Shown piece by piece: positions 29,129 through 39,296 of a stretch of DNA of 64,000 nucleotides. A model generated the notes under the pieces. The model was not told where the DNA came from and ran no database searches. It saw nothing but the letters and a program-made list of their open reading frames with translations. Position numbers and translations under genes: made by a program. The stretch lies in assembly GCF_016918075.2 (NCBI RefSeq), contig NZ_JAERPS020000002.1, positions 124,001-188,000 on the forward strand. Direction: 5' to 3'. Each line of letters starts with the position of its first letter. The stretch's first letter is position 1. This DNA is from Rheinheimera maricola. GTDB lineage: Bacteria > Pseudomonadota > Gammaproteobacteria > Enterobacterales > Alteromonadaceae.

Positions 29129-29245
29129 ATCTACCTCAAGTCCATATGTAAAATGCAATGAGCACAGTATCGAACTACAGCAGATATTTTTCTTAACAAG
29201 AAGCTGATAAATGAATTATAAAAACATTGCCTGCATAGATTTCAC

Positions 29246-30046
29246 TCAATCGCAGTATATAAGTGCAGCACTGGCCTGTGAAAATTGATATCGAAAGCCA
29301 AATTGTTGAATAAATTTGCCAGCCACGATTTTACGCCCGGCATCACCGCCAGAAAAACTCGCGGGGGTTTGCAACGCAAGTTCGGCCGCAGCGTGATAAA
29401 ACGCTTGGCGCGTTTCCATTAGCGGACTACTTAGGTTGTAAATTCCCTCACAGGGTAGCGCCGCTAATACCTGCATTACTGCTGCGATAACGTCCCAGAC
29501 ATGAACCATGTTTATGGCACCATTAGCATCAGGTAATACTCTGCCTGTGATAAAACGTCCTGGATGACGACCGGGGCCCATTAATCCTGCCAGACGAAGC
29601 GTCAATGTTGGTGCAAACTGTTGCAGTGCTTGCTCACCCTGCAGTAACAAGCTAACTCTGGTATCAGCTTGCACCAACATTGCCGCTTCATCAACTGCAC
29701 CGCTAAGTCCCTGGTAAATGCCTGTCGAACTAAAATGAATAAGTTGACGACTCCCAGCAGTTGTAGCCAGTCTGGCAAGTTGCTGTAACGCCGCTATGTA
29801 GTGGCTTTGCTCCGTGTGTCTACCCGGAGCGACAGCGCATATTACAATGGCATCATCAAACACCGGTTGTAGCGGTGTTATATCAGCAATGTTTGTTAGA
29901 TCTACAACCAACCCATGGACCTGAGCTGGCAAAGTAGCAAGCGCTTCAACTGTACGGCGCGTAGCCCAAACCTGATGCCCTTCGCTCGCCAACTGCTGTG
30001 CAAGCTGACTGCCAAGCCAACCACACCCCACAACTATCACTTTCAT
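29246..30046 (-). CDS. NAD(P)-binding epimerase-like protein (extended SDR, YeeZ-like)
   Basis: Rossmann-fold protein starting MKVIVVGCGWLGSQLAQQLA, the GxGxxG form of atypical short-chain dehydrogenases. IHFSSTGIYQG holds the usual Ser near the active site; the Tyr-x3-Lys pair is not clear. 266 residues, similar in length to E. coli YeeZ. The substrate is unknown. Its ATG overlaps the stop of the upstream gene by 4 bp (ATGA), so it is the last gene of the yihY-dtd-madA transcript and translationally coupled. Confidence 0.8.
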   Translation of the reverse strand: MKVIVVGCGWLGSQLAQQLASEGHQVWATRRTVEALATLPAQVHGLVVDLTNIADITPLQPVFDDAIVICAVAPGRHTEQSHYIAALQQLARLATTAGSRQLIHFSSTGIYQGLSGAVDEAAMLVQADTRVSLLLQGEQALQQFAPTLTLRLAGLMGPGRHPGRFITGRVLPDANGAINMVHVWDVIAAVMQVLAALPCEGIYNLSSPLMETRQAFYHAAAELALQTPASFSGGDAGRKIVAGKFIQQFGFRYQFSQASAALIYCD

Positions 30047-30957
30047 ATTTCAGGCCGCTGGCGAGGCAACACTACGTAGCTACCGTGAAACTCTGCAGCC
30101 AGTTCAGCCCCTGAGAGAATATCGACTTTTATTCGTTGCCGAACCTTCACGCCCTGTGACAGCATAGTAAGCTCGCCATTACAATTTTGCAGTGCACAAC
30201 GTGCCTGTGGTTGCTGTGAAACAGGTCGCAGATATTTAATGCTGCCATCTGCCAGCACCTGATCGCCGTTTAAGCCAAGAGCTTGTAATTGCAGATATAA
30301 CATGCCCCAACCGGTCAGCGTAGCCAATGCATAAATACTGCCGGCAAACATGGTTTGATGCAGGTTAATATTCGGCGCAAGTGGGGCTGAGCAATATAAC
30401 GTATTGCCATCAAAGCTAGTTATATCTATTTGCATGTACTGACTAAGTGGTATTGTTTGTTGCCAGGTGGTACTGAGCTGATTACACCAGCTTTGGAATT
30501 GTTCCGGCTGAGCAGCCAACCTGACAGATTTCTGCATCAGCAGATGGGTAATACCAAACTGTGTCGCGGCGTCGGCAACGAATTGGTAACCATGCCGCTG
30601 ATAAAACACCTCTGCCGTATCGCGGGCATTTAATCGTACCGTTGTGCAGCCCCAAGCGGCAGCCTGCGTTTCTAAACCGGCTAGAATTCGGCCGCCAGCT
30701 CCCTTGCCTTGATGCTCTGCAGCAACGGCCATATAGCGCACCTGAGCTGTGACGCTATCTACCTGATGCACCCGACCCGCAGCGGCAATTTCGCCCTGCT
30801 GATCAATTAATATCAGATGGTAGGCTGTTGACTCCAACTCATCTCGCTCTGACCCTGGTGGTTGCTGCCACGGTGCACGTAATATCTGCAAGCGTAGCTG
30901 ATAATAGCGTTGCCATTCTTCTAACGTTGCGGGTGAGCGCAGCTGCCAATGGCGCAT
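30043..30957 (-). CDS. madA: GNAT / hotdog-fold protein YiiD, malonyl-ACP decarboxylase MadA type
   Basis: Two domains. The first is an N-terminal GNAT acetyltransferase-like domain (residues 1-145, with VRYMAVAAEHQGKGAGGRIL). The second is a C-terminal YiiD-type hotdog domain (about 155-300, with CSAPLAPNINLHQTMFAGSIYALATLTGWG). E. coli YiiD has been shown to be a malonyl-ACP decarboxylase (MadA) that allows fatty acid synthesis to start without FabH. The same architecture and the same neighbours (yihY, dtd) support orthology. 304 residues. The ATG at 30957 follows GGAG. Activity here is inferred. Confidence 0.87.
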   Translation of the reverse strand: MRHWQLRSPATLEEWQRYYQLRLQILRAPWQQPPGSERDELESTAYHLILIDQQGEIAAAGRVHQVDSVTAQVRYMAVAAEHQGKGAGGRILAGLETQAAAWGCTTVRLNARDTAEVFYQRHGYQFVADAATQFGITHLLMQKSVRLAAQPEQFQSWCNQLSTTWQQTIPLSQYMQIDITSFDGNTLYCSAPLAPNINLHQTMFAGSIYALATLTGWGMLYLQLQALGLNGDQVLADGSIKYLRPVSQQPQARCALQNCNGELTMLSQGVKVRQRIKVDILSGAELAAEFHGSYVVLPRQRPEI

Positions 30958-30981
30958 AATACTTCTCCGATATTTTCCGGC

Positions 30982-31419
30982 TTAACTTTGCAGCATAAAG
31001 GTGACTGGACCATCATTTATCAGGCTCACTTGCATATTGGCACCGAACTGTCCGGTGGCAGTATTCAGGCCCAGCGCCTGACATTGTAAAACAAATTGTT
31101 GGTAATACTGCAGTGCCATATCAGGGCTGGCCGCTGGTGTAAAGCTGGGCCGAAGACCTGATTGAGTATCTGCTGCCAAGGTAAACTGTGATACCACCAG
31201 CACACTGCCCATCACTTGCTGTACATTTAAGTTCATTTTGTCATTACTGTCAGAAAATACCCGGTAATGACACACTTTATGTACCAGCTTTGCGATATCA
31301 GCCTCAGTATCTGTAGCTTCAACAGCCAAAAACACCAGTAAACCATGCTCAATTTCTCCGATAACACGTTCGGCAACCAGCACAGATGCTTTGCGTACCC
31401 TTTGGATTAAGGCTTTCAT
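30982..31419 (-). CDS. dtd: D-aminoacyl-tRNA deacylase
   Basis: Removes D-amino acids wrongly attached to tRNA, and glycine from tRNA-Ala. 145 residues, the usual Dtd length. It starts [15 protein letters not shown]. The hallmarks are [21 protein letters not shown], matching the conserved SQFTL motif, and the C-terminal NDGPVTFML, the Gly-cisPro-type N-x-GP-[VF]-T motif. It begins 2 bp after the yihY stop and lies 24 bp before madA in one operon. Confidence 0.97.
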   Translation of the reverse strand: MKALIQRVRKASVLVAERVIGEIEHGLLVFLAVEATDTEADIAKLVHKVCHYRVFSDSNDKMNLNVQQVMGSVLVVSQFTLAADTQSGLRPSFTPAASPDMALQYYQQFVLQCQALGLNTATGQFGANMQVSLINDGPVTFMLQS

Positions 31420-31421
31420 GG

Positions 31422-32321
31422 TTATACACTGTTTCCGGAATTGACCGGATCAGGACTGTTTTGATCCGGATCATCGCCATCAGCCTGCTCAGTGTTTGCT
31501 GCCAACTGCTGTAGTAGTGCTGTCAGCTCTGCCCCCAACAACACCACCAGCCAACACATATAAACCCAGACAAATAAAATAGGAACCAACGCCATGGCCC
31601 CATATATTGTGTCGTATGCTGGAAAATGTGTCACATAAAGCGCAAATCCTCGTTTGGACAGCTCAAACAATATTGTCGCCAGCAACGCGCCCCACAAGGC
31701 GTGGCGCACTTGCACTTTTATGTTGGGAACCACCAAATAGAGAATAAAAAAAGCGGCTAGCGACATCAGATAAGGCACTATGCCCAACAACAATGAAGAA
31801 AGCCCCGGAGTGTAATCATCGGCAAATCGGCTAAGGCCAACCAGATATGAACTGATAGCAATAGATGAACCAAACAATATTGGGCCCAGTGTTAAAATCA
31901 TCCAGTAAATGGAAAATGAAATAATCGGTCTGGGCCTTTTACTAACACGCCAGATTTTATTCAGCGTCTTATCAATATTGTGGATCAATAGCAAGGCGAC
32001 AAGCACCAACGCCATAATCCCAATTGCCGTCATACCGCCAGTGTTACCAATAAATTGGCTGACATAAGCCTGGATTTCATCACCGCGTGATGGAATAACA
32101 TTGGCATAGACAAAATTTTCGATACCCTGGCGAAACTCGGTAAACATCGGGAAAGCTCCCAACATGGAAAACATTACCGCAATCATTGGAACTAAAGACA
32201 ATAAAGAAATGTATGCCAGGTAACCGCCGATCATGGTGATCTGGTCTTGCTGACAACGCTGTGCGTACAATTTGATAAACCGCAGGCTGGTGTCAGCGTA
32301 ATGCTGCCAGTTCTCTCGCAT
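31422..32321 (-). CDS. yihY: YihY/BrkB family inner membrane protein
   Basis: Polytopic membrane protein of the UPF0761 family (once called RNase BN, a name now assigned elsewhere). About six helices. Signature stretches are [41 protein letters not shown] and [21 protein letters not shown]. It ends in a hydrophilic acidic tail. The ATG at 32321 has GGGAG upstream and gives 299 residues; a TTG four codons earlier is less likely. First gene of yihY-dtd-madA-SDR. True function is unknown. Confidence 0.92.
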   Translation of the reverse strand: MRENWQHYADTSLRFIKLYAQRCQQDQITMIGGYLAYISLLSLVPMIAVMFSMLGAFPMFTEFRQGIENFVYANVIPSRGDEIQAYVSQFIGNTGGMTAIGIMALVLVALLLIHNIDKTLNKIWRVSKRPRPIISFSIYWMILTLGPILFGSSIAISSYLVGLSRFADDYTPGLSSLLLGIVPYLMSLAAFFILYLVVPNIKVQVRHALWGALLATILFELSKRGFALYVTHFPAYDTIYGAMALVPILFVWVYMCWLVVLLGAELTALLQQLAANTEQADGDDPDQNSPDPVNSGNSV

Positions 32322-32411
32322 AATAGCTCCCAAATACCGGTAGAAACGTTAAGAATACAAGAAAAGCACCATAGCAACCAGCACCGGCATTGCAACACCG
32401 TGCTGACAGCA

Positions 32412-32439
32412 CAAAAAAAAGGCCGGCAAATTGCCGGCC
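32412..32439 (-). terminator. typA intrinsic terminator
   Basis: GGCCGGC-AAATT-GCCGGCC hairpin with eight As on its left, giving a U-run on the minus strand, 20 bp past the typA stop. Confidence 0.92.
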
Positions 32440-32458
32440 ACGATACTACAGCAAGTAA

Positions 32459-34294
32459 TTAATCTGCGCTGCGATTCGCGCGTTTACGATCGTTTTCCGT
32501 TAAATGACGCTTACGGATCCGGATCGACTTAGGTGTAACCTCTACCAGCTCATCGTCGTCGATAAACTCTAACGCTTGCTCCAGTGTATAACGAATTGGC
32601 GGAACCAGATTTATCGCTTCATCAGTACCAGATGCACGTACGTTGGTTAATTGTTTGCCTTTTAAACAGTTAACCGTTAAGTCGTTGCTACGGCTATGGA
32701 TACCAATCACCTGGCCTTCATACACTTCTTCTGCGTGGCCGATAAACATGCGACCACGTTCCTGCAATGAGAAAATGGCGTAACCTGCCGCTTTACCCAT
32801 AGCATTAGAAATCATAACGCCATTCATGCGCTGGCCGATATTTCCGCCTTTATGCGCACCATAATGGTCAAAGCTATGGTACATCAGGCCTGTACCTGAA
32901 GTAATAGTCATGAACTCCGTGCGAAAACCGATTAAACCACGACTTGGCATTAAGAAATCCATGCGGATACGGCCTTTACCGTCTGGCTGCATGTTGGTCA
33001 TTTCAGCCTTACGCTCACCCATACGCTCCATGATAGAACCCTGGTTCTGTTCTTCACAGTCGATAGTGACGTTTTCCATCGGCTCCATGCGCACACCGTC
33101 AACGGTTTTCATGATAACTTCCGGACGAGACACCGCCAGCTCAAAGCCTTCGCGGCGCATATTTTCAATTAATACGCCCAGGTGCAACTCACCACGGCCT
33201 GATACTTTGAACTTATCACCGTCCGCTGTTTCTTCAACACGCAGCGCCACGTTATGTTTCAATTCGTTATTTAAACGCTCTAAAATCTGACGTGATGTAA
33301 CAAACTTACCTTCTTTACCGGCAAATGGAGAAGTGTTTACTTGAAACGTCATCGTTACGGTTGGCTCATCAACCTGCAGAGCTGGCAAAGGCTCGACTTT
33401 AGTCGTCGCACAAATGGTGTCAGAAATTTTTAACTCGCCCAGGCCAGTAAAGGCAACAATATCACCCGCAGAAGCTTCTGTTGTTTCTACCCGCTCAAGA
33501 CCTAAATAACCAAATACCTGGCCTACTTTACCGTTACGTTTAGTGCCATCGGCTCCCACTATGGTAACCTGCTGGTTTGCCTTCAAGCTACCACGTTTAA
33601 TACGACCAATACCGATAATACCCAGGTAGCTTGAATAATCCAGCTGCGATACCTGTAACTGCGTTTCACCATCCAGCTCTACTGCTGGCGGCGCTACATG
33701 TTTTACAATAGCTTCAAACAAGTCAGTAATGTCTGGTTTTGGCTCGTTATAATCCAGTGTCGCCCAGCCATTTAATGCTGATGCATAAACGATGGGGAAA
33801 TCTAATTGCTCATCGGTGGCACCCAAGTTATCGAACAAATCAAACACCTGATCAATAACCCAATCTGGACGAGCACCAGGACGGTCAATTTTATTGACTA
33901 CAACGATGGGCTTTAAACCGTGTGAGAAAGCCTTTTGCGTTACAAACCGAGTTTGCGGCATTGGGCCGTCAACAGCGTCGACCAGCAATAACACTGAATC
34001 AGCCATAGACAATACGCGCTCTACCTCACCGCCAAAGTCAGCGTGGCCGGGTGTATCCAGAATATTGATGTGGTAACCGTTCCAGCGCACCGAGGTGTTT
34101 TTTGCCAGGATAGTAATACCACGCTCAGATTCCTGCGCATTCGAGTCCATTACACGCTCTTGTAATTTTGCGCGAGCGTCGAAGGTGCCAGACTGCTGCA
34201 GCAGTTTGTCAACCAAAGTGGTTTTACCATGGTCAACGTGCGCAATAATGGCAACGTTGCGCAGCTTATCTAAATTTGTCGCAGTAACGCTCAT
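32459..34294 (-). CDS. typA: Ribosome-associated GTPase TypA/BipA
   Basis: Translational GTPase that acts in 50S subunit assembly and stress or low-temperature growth. G1 is AHVDHGKTT near residue 17. G2 and G3 include [10 protein letters not shown] and [16 protein letters not shown], and G4 is [13 protein letters not shown]. The C-terminal domains contain [19 protein letters not shown] and [11 protein letters not shown]. The ATG at 34294 (GAGG upstream) gives 611 residues, matching BipA. The frame extends 31 codons further, but without family similarity. Divergent from glnA, as in E. coli. Confidence 0.97.
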   Translation of the reverse strand: MSVTATNLDKLRNVAIIAHVDHGKTTLVDKLLQQSGTFDARAKLQERVMDSNAQESERGITILAKNTSVRWNGYHINILDTPGHADFGGEVERVLSMADSVLLLVDAVDGPMPQTRFVTQKAFSHGLKPIVVVNKIDRPGARPDWVIDQVFDLFDNLGATDEQLDFPIVYASALNGWATLDYNEPKPDITDLFEAIVKHVAPPAVELDGETQLQVSQLDYSSYLGIIGIGRIKRGSLKANQQVTIVGADGTKRNGKVGQVFGYLGLERVETTEASAGDIVAFTGLGELKISDTICATTKVEPLPALQVDEPTVTMTFQVNTSPFAGKEGKFVTSRQILERLNNELKHNVALRVEETADGDKFKVSGRGELHLGVLIENMRREGFELAVSRPEVIMKTVDGVRMEPMENVTIDCEEQNQGSIMERMGERKAEMTNMQPDGKGRIRMDFLMPSRGLIGFRTEFMTITSGTGLMYHSFDHYGAHKGGNIGQRMNGVMISNAMGKAAGYAIFSLQERGRMFIGHAEEVYEGQVIGIHSRSNDLTVNCLKGKQLTNVRASGTDEAINLVPPIRYTLEQALEFIDDDELVEVTPKSIRIRKRHLTENDRKRANRSAD

Positions 34295-34470
34295 GTAAAC
34301 TATCCTCTGTGGCACTAGATGACCATAATGACCACCAGGCAAAACTAACTGAAACTTAAGGGCGCATATTCTACTCTGTTTTTGCATGGAAAGAAAAACA
34401 GCAACTGCAGTTTTGGCAATTTTTTTTCACACCGCGCTAAACAGCATCTAAGCTAAAGCTTGGCCATGGT

Positions 34471-34507
34471 GCACCACAAAATGGCACACAAGCACCATTA
34501 TAGTGCA
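34471..34507 (+). promoter_or_regulatory. NtrC-binding sites upstream of glnA
   Basis: Strong site at 34492-34506, GCAC-N7-GTGC, matching the NtrC consensus GCACCAAAATGGTGC in both half sites. A weaker site starts at 34471 (GCAC with the second half TGGC). The strong site is about 65 bp before the -24 element, consistent with an enhancer. Confidence 0.75.
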
Positions 34508-34570
34508 ATGTCATCATGTGAAATCTTGGAAATAAATTTTATATTGATTAATTTCATAAGCTTAAACCTT

Positions 34571-34587
34571 TGGCACATATCTGGCAT
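34571..34587 (+). promoter_or_regulatory. Sigma-54 promoter of glnA
   Basis: TGGCAC-ATATC-TGGCAT: GG at -24 and GC at -12, separated by exactly 10 bp as sigma-54 requires. It lies 54 bp before the glnA ATG. The -12 part is TGGCA rather than TTGCA. NtrC sites lie upstream. Confidence 0.82.
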
Positions 34588-34640
34588 TTAATGGCGCAAC
34601 ACCGCTAAATCAGTTCAAAACAGATTAATTGGAGGAATGC

Positions 34641-36050
34641 ATGTCTGCATCATCTGTACTGAGTTTAATGAAAGAAAATGACGTTAAGTTTGTCGATTTA
34701 CGTTTTACCGACACAAAAGGTAAAGAGCAGCACGTAACTGTACCGGCTAACCAGATTACTGCAGACTTCTTTGAAGACGGCAAAATGTTTGACGGCTCTT
34801 CTATTACAGGTTGGAAAGGCATCAATGATTCAGACATGATACTGATGCCAGATTCATCTACGGCAGTAATGGATCCATTCTTTGAAGAAAGCACGCTCAA
34901 CATTACATGTGATGTTATCGAGCCAAGTACAATGCAAGGTTACGACCGCGATCCGCGCTCAATCGCTAAACGTGCAGAAGAATACCTTAAATCGACCGGT
35001 ATTGCTGACACTGTGCTGTTTGGCCCTGAACCAGAGTTCTTTATGTTTGACGATATCCGTTTTGAAACGACGATGTCAGGCTCATTCTTTAAAATTAATT
35101 CAACCGAAGCCGCCTGGAACTCTGGCACTAGCTACGAAGATGGCAATAAAGGCCACCGCCCAGGCGTTAAAGGTGGTTATTTTCCGTTACCACCGGTAGA
35201 TTCAGGTCACGATATTCGTAGTGCTATGTGTATGGTGCTGGAAGAAATGGGCCAAACTGTTGAAGCACACCACCATGAAGTTGCAACAGCCGGTCAAAAC
35301 GAAATTGCAACCAAATTCAACAGCTTGACTAAAAAAGCTGATGAAGTGCAGCAACTTAAGTACGTTATTCATAACGTGGCACACTTATATGGTAAAACGG
35401 TTACCTTTATGCCTAAACCACTGGTAGGTGACAATGGCTCAGGTATGCACTGCCATCAGTCATTGGCAAAAGATGGCGTCAATCTGTTCGCGGGTGACAA
35501 GTACGCGGGCTTATCAGAGCTGGCATTGTATTACATTGGCGGTATTATTAAGCATGCTAAAGCGATCAACGCTTTCACTAACCCGTCAACTAACTCATAT
35601 AAGCGTTTAGTACCACACTTTGAAGCACCCGTTATGCTGGCTTACTCAGCGCGTAACCGTTCAGCGTCAATTCGTATACCACTGGTTCCAAGTGCAAAAG
35701 CACGTCGCATTGAATGTCGTTTCCCGGATCCTGCAGCAAACCCTTATCTGGCCTTTACGGCACAGTTAATGGCCGGTTTAGACGGTATTCAGAACAAAAT
35801 CCACCCAGGCGATGCTATGGATAAGGATCTGTACGACCTACCAGCAGAAGAAGCCGCCAATATTCCTCAGGTTTCAACCTCACTGGATGAAGCACTGAAT
35901 GAACTGGATAAAAACCGCGCCATTTTTACCAAAGGCGGCGTAATGTCCGATGCAATGATCGATGCTTATATTGACATTAAGCGCGCAGAAGCGCGTCGAG
36001 TGGCGGTCGCCGTACACCCGCTGGAATTTGAATTGTATTACAGCGTGTAA
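34641..36050 (+). CDS. glnA: Glutamine synthetase type I
   Basis: ATP-dependent amidation of glutamate, the main ammonia-assimilation step; forms a dodecamer. 469 residues, the same as E. coli GlnA. Motifs are [49 protein letters not shown], and the adenylylation site Tyr in [11 protein letters not shown], so GlnE-type control is expected. The ATG at 34641 sits 5 bp after GGAGG. Transcribed from a sigma-54/NtrC promoter. A terminator separates it from the next gene, so glnA and glnLG are distinct units. Confidence 0.98.
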   Translation: MSASSVLSLMKENDVKFVDLRFTDTKGKEQHVTVPANQITADFFEDGKMFDGSSITGWKGINDSDMILMPDSSTAVMDPFFEESTLNITCDVIEPSTMQGYDRDPRSIAKRAEEYLKSTGIADTVLFGPEPEFFMFDDIRFETTMSGSFFKINSTEAAWNSGTSYEDGNKGHRPGVKGGYFPLPPVDSGHDIRSAMCMVLEEMGQTVEAHHHEVATAGQNEIATKFNSLTKKADEVQQLKYVIHNVAHLYGKTVTFMPKPLVGDNGSGMHCHQSLAKDGVNLFAGDKYAGLSELALYYIGGIIKHAKAINAFTNPSTNSYKRLVPHFEAPVMLAYSARNRSASIRIPLVPSAKARRIECRFPDPAANPYLAFTAQLMAGLDGIQNKIHPGDAMDKDLYDLPAEEAANIPQVSTSLDEALNELDKNRAIFTKGGVMSDAMIDAYIDIKRAEARRVAVAVHPLEFELYYSV

Positions 36051-36067
36051 TATCAAATTTTGTATAG

Positions 36068-36093
36068 AGCTCACTACGGTGAGCTTTTTTTTT
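36068..36093 (+). terminator. glnA intrinsic terminator
   Basis: AGCTCAC-TACG-GTGAGCT stem followed by nine Ts, 18 bp past glnA. Confidence 0.93.
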
Positions 36094-36170
36094 GTAGAAT
36101 TAAGTGGCAAACCACGCTAGAGTAAGTGTTGGAAAACAATAATAAAAGATTAAAGGAAGCGGGGCACAGC

Positions 36171-36692
36171 ATGCATAAGATATTGTTTCTTCTTACATTG
36201 ATATTTGCTGCCCAGCCATTGCAGGCGCAGCAGGATAACAAAAAAGTATTTGTTACTCGGGATGCCAATGGCGTACTGGTTTTCTCTGACAGCCCACAAG
36301 CCGGAGCAGAAGAACTAAATCTGTCAAGCCGGGCGAATATCATGGCTGCGACAGATCCCACACTTCCTGCTACCAAAAAGCCTGCAAAAGAGCCGTTTGG
36401 CGTAGAGATTATGCAGCCTGAAGAGCAAGGCACTGTGCGCGACAATACTGGCTCCGTTTATGTATCCGGGCGAATCACTCCTATGTTTGAGCGAGGCTTA
36501 CGGGTACGCCTGCTACTTGATGGTAAAGCGCAGGGACAACCGCAAAACAACGCCGTATTTATCCTTCGTGATATTGATCGCGGTGAACATAAACTGCAGC
36601 TGGAACTGTTTGATCAAAACGGCAAGCTTATTGCAACAAGTCCTGTAACGACCTTCTACTTACATAGAACCTCGGCAATCTCACCAAATTAG
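36171..36692 (+). CDS. DUF4124 domain-containing exported protein
   Basis: Signal peptide MHKILFLLTLIFAAQPLQAQ, then a DUF4124-type start (KKVFVTRDANGVLVFSDSPQ) where a small domain usually reads like a substrate handed to the envelope. The second half (about residues 80-165) looks like a beta-rich Ig-like module (VYVSGRITPMFERGLRVRLLLDG, ILRDIDRGEHKLQLELFDQNG). Similar genes lie between glnA and glnL in related bacteria, but no function is established. The ATG at 36171 is chosen for the signal peptide over a GTG 15 codons upstream. About 173 residues. Confidence 0.8.
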   Translation: MHKILFLLTLIFAAQPLQAQQDNKKVFVTRDANGVLVFSDSPQAGAEELNLSSRANIMAATDPTLPATKKPAKEPFGVEIMQPEEQGTVRDNTGSVYVSGRITPMFERGLRVRLLLDGKAQGQPQNNAVFILRDIDRGEHKLQLELFDQNGKLIATSPVTTFYLHRTSAISPN

Positions 36693-36742
36693 TGCGTACG
36701 CTATGCAATTCGGATTGAACTGAATTACACTGCGGCATCATC

Positions 36743-36757
36743 GCACCAATTTGGTGC
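36743..36757 (+). promoter_or_regulatory. NtrC-binding site before glnL
   Basis: Perfect palindrome GCACCAATTTGGTGC, 13 bp before the glnL GTG. In E. coli NtrC represses glnL from a site of this kind at the promoter; autoregulation is inferred here. Confidence 0.8.
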
Positions 36758-36770
36758 AAAGGATGAGACA

Positions 36771-37847
36771 GTGATCAATACCGATATAGCCACAGCGCAT
36801 TTGCATAGCCACATTAGTGAACAATTAACCACAGCCGTTATATTGCTGGATGCTGCACTGACTGTCAGATATTTTAATACTGCATGTTGTGCAGTACTGG
36901 GGTTGGGTGAAAAACGCCTGAGTGAGCAGCATTTTCCAGCATTGTTTTTGCATTGCGATATCAGTGCGCAACATTTTAGCGGTGCCTTAAGCAGTAAGCA
37001 GGGCTTTGGTGTCAGTGATGTGCAAGCGGTGCTGGCAGATGGTCGTCATTTACTGTTGGATATTTCAGTTACCATTTGCGAAAACCCTGCTGGCCATTTG
37101 CTGCTGGAAATCCGACATGTCGATCAGCAGCGTAAAATAAGCCTGGAAAGCCTACAGCAACATCAACACCTGGCGGCTCGTGAGCTAATACGAGGCCTTG
37201 CTCACGAGATCAAAAACCCTCTTGGCGGCCTACGCGGAGCTGCGCAACTATTAGAAGAATCTCTGCCTGATGAGCTAACCGAATATACCCAGCTGATAAT
37301 AGCTCAGGCTGATCGTCTACGTAACCTGGTTGACCGTTTATTGGGGCCCTACCGGCCGGCACAACGCATTAGTGCTAATCTGCATCAGATCATTGAGCAG
37401 GTGCGACAATTAGCACTGATGGACAATCCGTGCAACGTGCAATTTAGCCGTGATTATGATCCCAGCATTCCTGATTTCACCTTTGACCCGGAACTAATCG
37501 AGCAGGCATTGTTAAATATTGTCCGCAATGCACAACAGGCTCTGGAACAGACAAACAAGCCAACAATTTGCTTGCAAAGCCGCGTACTGCATCAACATAC
37601 ACTGCACGGCAAGCGTTACAAACTGGTTGCGCTGATTAGGGTCATTGATAATGGCCCGGGCATTCCCACGGAAATAAAAGATACCCTTTTTTACCCTATG
37701 GTCAGCGGAAAAGCTGGCGGCACTGGGCTTGGACTATCTATTGCGCAAACACTGATCCATCAGCATGGTGGCTGGATTGACTGCGACAGCTGGCCTGGCC
37801 ATACCGAATTTACCCTATACCTGCCTATTGCAGACACTGAGGATTGA
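36771..37847 (+). CDS. glnL: Nitrogen regulation sensor kinase NtrB (GlnL)
   Basis: Cytoplasmic histidine kinase/phosphatase controlled by PII; it phosphorylates NtrC when nitrogen is short. An N-terminal PAS domain (residues 10-125) is followed by the H-box RGLAHEIKNPLGGLRGAAQLLEE (His near 143). The ATPase domain has the N-box NIVRNAQQALE and G-boxes DNGPGIP and GGTGLGLSIAQTLI. 358 residues, normal for GlnL. The GTG at 36771 follows AGGATGAG. An NtrC palindrome is just upstream; glnG follows after 4 bp. Confidence 0.96.
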   Translation: MINTDIATAHLHSHISEQLTTAVILLDAALTVRYFNTACCAVLGLGEKRLSEQHFPALFLHCDISAQHFSGALSSKQGFGVSDVQAVLADGRHLLLDISVTICENPAGHLLLEIRHVDQQRKISLESLQQHQHLAARELIRGLAHEIKNPLGGLRGAAQLLEESLPDELTEYTQLIIAQADRLRNLVDRLLGPYRPAQRISANLHQIIEQVRQLALMDNPCNVQFSRDYDPSIPDFTFDPELIEQALLNIVRNAQQALEQTNKPTICLQSRVLHQHTLHGKRYKLVALIRVIDNGPGIPTEIKDTLFYPMVSGKAGGTGLGLSIAQTLIHQHGGWIDCDSWPGHTEFTLYLPIADTED

Positions 37848-37851
37848 ACTG

Positions 37852-39261
37852 ATGAGTCATACTGTGTGGATTATTGATGACGATAATTCTATCCGCTGGG
37901 TTCTGGAAAAAGCCCTGGCCCGGGCGGATATTTTATGTGAAAGCTACGCGTCAGCCGATTTAATGTTGCAACGGCTTGAGTACGATCAGCCCGCCGTTGT
38001 AGTGTCTGATATCCGCATGCCAGGCACCGACGGTATGGCTCTGTTGACCCGGCTGCAGGAACTTGCACCGGAGCTGCCAGTGATCATTATGACAGCGCAC
38101 TCCGACCTGGACAGCGCGGTGAATGCATTTAAACGCGGCGCTTTTGAGTACTTACCTAAACCTTTTGATGTAAACGATGCAGTTGCGCTGATCAGTCGGG
38201 CACTTGAGCACGCCAAAGCGCGACAGCCAAAACATAAAGCCGTTGCCCCTACCCTGTCACCGGAAATTATTGGTGAAGCACCCGCGATGCAAGAGGTATT
38301 TCGTGCTATCGGCCGCCTGGCTCGCTCAAGTATCAGTGTGCTGATAAATGGCCAATCAGGCACCGGTAAAGAGCTGGTTGCTGGCGCATTGCACAAGCAT
38401 AGCCCTCGAGCTGAGCAGCCGTTTATCGCACTAAATATGGCGGCAATTCCAAAAGATTTAATTGAATCTGAGCTGTTTGGCCATGAAAAAGGCGCGTTTA
38501 CTGGAGCAAATAACTTGCGCAAAGGTCGCTTTGAGCAAGCTGACGGGGGCACGTTATTTCTGGATGAAATAGGCGACATGCCGTTAGATGTGCAAACGCG
38601 GCTATTGCGAGTGCTGGCAGATGGCCAGTTTTACCGCGTTGGCGGGCACCAAGCTATCGGAGTCGACGTTCGTATTATAGCCGCCACCCATCAGAACCTG
38701 GAACATCTGGTGAGTGCTGGCAAGTTCCGCGAAGATTTATTTCATCGCTTAAATGTGATTCGGGTACATTTACCACAACTGAAAGAGCGCAAACAAGATA
38801 TTGCCAAGTTGGCCCAGCATTTCTTAATGCAGGCAGCCAAAGAGCTTAACGTTGAAGCCAAGAGCCTGACCAAAGAAGCTGAGCAGTTTTTAAGCCAGCT
38901 CGAATGGCCAGGAAATGTGCGCCAACTAGAAAATACCTGCCGCTGGTTAACTGTAATGGCCAGTGGCAAGAATATTGTCGTCGCAGACTTACCTCCTGAA
39001 TTGACGGCGCCTATGAAAATAAATCAGCTTGCAGGCGCAGACACAAACCTGAGCTGGCAACAATTGCTGGCCAGTTGGATAAGTCACAAACTGAATGCTG
39101 GCGAGGAAAATATCCTTGCCGAAGCCGGGCCAGAGTTCGAACGCACCGTATTACAGCAAGCGCTGCACTTTACCCACGGTCACAAGCAAGAAGCGGCAAA
39201 GCGGCTAGGTTGGGGACGAAATACTCTAACCCGTAAATTAAAAGAGTTGGATCTCGAATAG
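37852..39261 (+). CDS. glnG: Nitrogen regulation response regulator NtrC (GlnG)
   Basis: Sigma-54 activator. Receiver domain at residues 1-120 (IIDDDNSIRW; phosphoacceptor Asp in VVSDIRMPGTDG), AAA+ domain at about 140-370 (Walker A INGQSGTGKEL, the sigma-54 loop GAFTGA, GGTLFLDEIGDM), and a C-terminal Fis-type helix-turn-helix (KQEAAKRLGWGRNTLTRKLKEL). 469 residues, as in E. coli. The ATG at 37852 is 4 bp after the glnL stop; the longer open frame lies inside glnL and is rejected. It should act on the glnA and glnL sites in this window. Confidence 0.97.
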   Translation: MSHTVWIIDDDNSIRWVLEKALARADILCESYASADLMLQRLEYDQPAVVVSDIRMPGTDGMALLTRLQELAPELPVIIMTAHSDLDSAVNAFKRGAFEYLPKPFDVNDAVALISRALEHAKARQPKHKAVAPTLSPEIIGEAPAMQEVFRAIGRLARSSISVLINGQSGTGKELVAGALHKHSPRAEQPFIALNMAAIPKDLIESELFGHEKGAFTGANNLRKGRFEQADGGTLFLDEIGDMPLDVQTRLLRVLADGQFYRVGGHQAIGVDVRIIAATHQNLEHLVSAGKFREDLFHRLNVIRVHLPQLKERKQDIAKLAQHFLMQAAKELNVEAKSLTKEAEQFLSQLEWPGNVRQLENTCRWLTVMASGKNIVVADLPPELTAPMKINQLAGADTNLSWQQLLASWISHKLNAGEENILAEAGPEFERTVLQQALHFTHGHKQEAAKRLGWGRNTLTRKLKELDLE

Positions 39262-39296
39262 CGGGCATACACCCGCCAGAGGCTTCGTTTCCAGCG

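Noticed and set aside
37765-37851. Upstream extension of glnG inside glnL
   Set aside because: Different frame of glnL; the receiver domain starts at the ATG at 37852.
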